The position numbers and the translations under genes are program-made. Shown here piece after piece: positions 6,681 to 6,990 of a DNA stretch of 6,990 nt. Within the stretch, counting starts at the first letter, position 1; each line of letters starts with the position of its first letter. The DNA is taken from the NCBI GenBank assembly GCA_025997155.1, contig BNUF01000122.1:1-6990 (forward strand), read 5' to 3'. The DNA is from Clostridia bacterium. Lineage in GTDB: Bacteria > Bacillota > Clostridia > Lachnospirales > WQUN01. The notes beneath the pieces are model-generated. The model ran no database searches. It saw only the letters and a program-made list of their open reading frames with translations, and was not told the origin of the DNA.

Positions 6681-6840
6681 ATTAGTTATGAGATAGTGGC
6701 GGAACACCGCATAGTTTCAACTGTCCCGAAATACCGCGAGTAGTTATGCGATTTCCGAAACGGTTTAGAAACAGACAGCCAGACGTTCTGCCGATTTCGT
6801 CAAGCCACATTAAGGTTTCGGCTTTGAGGCTTTTATAATG
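6681..6840 (-). pseudogene. Fragment of a tyrosine recombinase (phage/XerC-type integrase)
   Basis: On the minus strand the frame HYKSLKAETLMWLDEIGRTS, continuing SGCLFLNRFGNRITTRGISG and QLK, resembles the part of tyrosine recombinases just before the second catalytic arginine motif, where relatives read like SGPLFxNRxGxxITTRGIxxQLK. It stops at TAA 6682-6684. In a neighbouring frame at about 6681-6709 lies VFRHYLITN, reminiscent of the HSFRH(Y/L)FA box that follows in intact enzymes, implying a deletion and frameshift between them. The N-terminal domain, first catalytic region and final tyrosine are not seen. These are matches from memory of the family, not a search. It could have come from an integrated element lost from this site. 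Confidence 0.5.
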
Positions 6841-6867
6841 GGAAATACAAATACAAACAATAAGATA

Positions 6868-6884
6868 GTGCTGATAGACAGCAC
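6868..6884. other. Short hairpin GTGCTG-ATAGA-CAGCAC
   Basis: A perfect six-base stem with a five-base loop, lying between the recombinase fragment and the possible gene tail. It lacks a clean T-run on either side, so it is at best a weak terminator for the minus-strand gene that may end at 6906. Confidence 0.3.
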
Positions 6885-6905
6885 CTTTGCACTGGTTGTG
6901 CGGAT

Positions 6906-6990
6906 TTAATAATTCGTTATAATAAGTTCCTTGTATTTATTCTTTTTGGTTTCCGCGCCGTTGGACATATTGTTAGCGCGTTCAACGGCT
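6906..6990 (-). CDS. Possible C-terminal end of an unidentified gene entering from the right
   Basis: The minus-strand frame is open from the window edge for 27 codons to TAA at 6906-6908, encoding a charged tail (NNMSNGAETKKNKYKELI and a few more residues). An internal ATG exists but has no ribosome-binding site in front, so if real this is the 3' end of a longer gene. It is too short to identify and could be chance. Confidence 0.25.
   Translation of the reverse strand, partial: AVERANNMSNGAETKKNKYKELIITNY

Noticed and set aside
5440..6990. CRISPR array or tRNA genes in the gene-poor right part
   Set aside because: No regularly spaced repeats and no cloverleaf-like segment with a T-arm GTTCRANNC motif were seen.

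Overview
The window looks like chromosomal DNA from a spore-forming member of the Bacillota. The best marker is a full-length SpoVT (4851-5393), the forespore transcription factor found in endospore formers. Beside it lie a MacB-type ABC exporter, an OmpR-type two-component system and a TolC-like protein. An export set with a TolC-like partner is more typical of a cell with two membranes, so a diderm or clostridial lineage is possible. The window alone does not settle this.

Layout. (1) 1-1644 is a rearranged MacB-type exporter locus. The minus strand carries the 3' half of an ATPase gene (327-657), overlapping by ATGA the 5' end of a permease gene (1-330) that is cut short by an amber codon. 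The plus strand carries the remaining three quarters of a second, paralogous permease (660-1644) without its own start. The two permease pieces share a 103-bp inverted repeat (1-103 and 657-759, about 88% identical) around a 553-bp centre. Flipping that centre would rebuild a complete permease reading frame, although the ATPase would still lack its Walker A half. (2) 1654-4687 is a tight operon continuing from the permease: response regulator, histidine kinase (26-bp overlap, TTG start) and TolC-like protein, ending at a strong terminator. (3) 4851-5393 is spoVT with its own leader and a terminator that can work in both directions. (4) 5440-6990 is more AT-rich and holds decayed genes: a small two-helix membrane-protein pseudogene, a duplicated insertion-sequence end, an IS5-family transposase remnant, a piece of a tyrosine recombinase, and possibly the tail of another gene at the right edge.

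How the parts fit. The sensor kinase and regulator sit directly behind the permease, as in many Bacillota systems where a two-component pair controls an adjacent exporter responding to an antimicrobial peptide or envelope stress. The TolC-like protein would be the outer conduit. No MacA-type adaptor gene is seen here; it may lie elsewhere. The most unusual feature is the inverted-repeat junction that separates the permease's first membrane helix from its body. It may be a real inversion, the scar of recombination between two exporter operons, or an assembly chimera. Sequence alone cannot decide.
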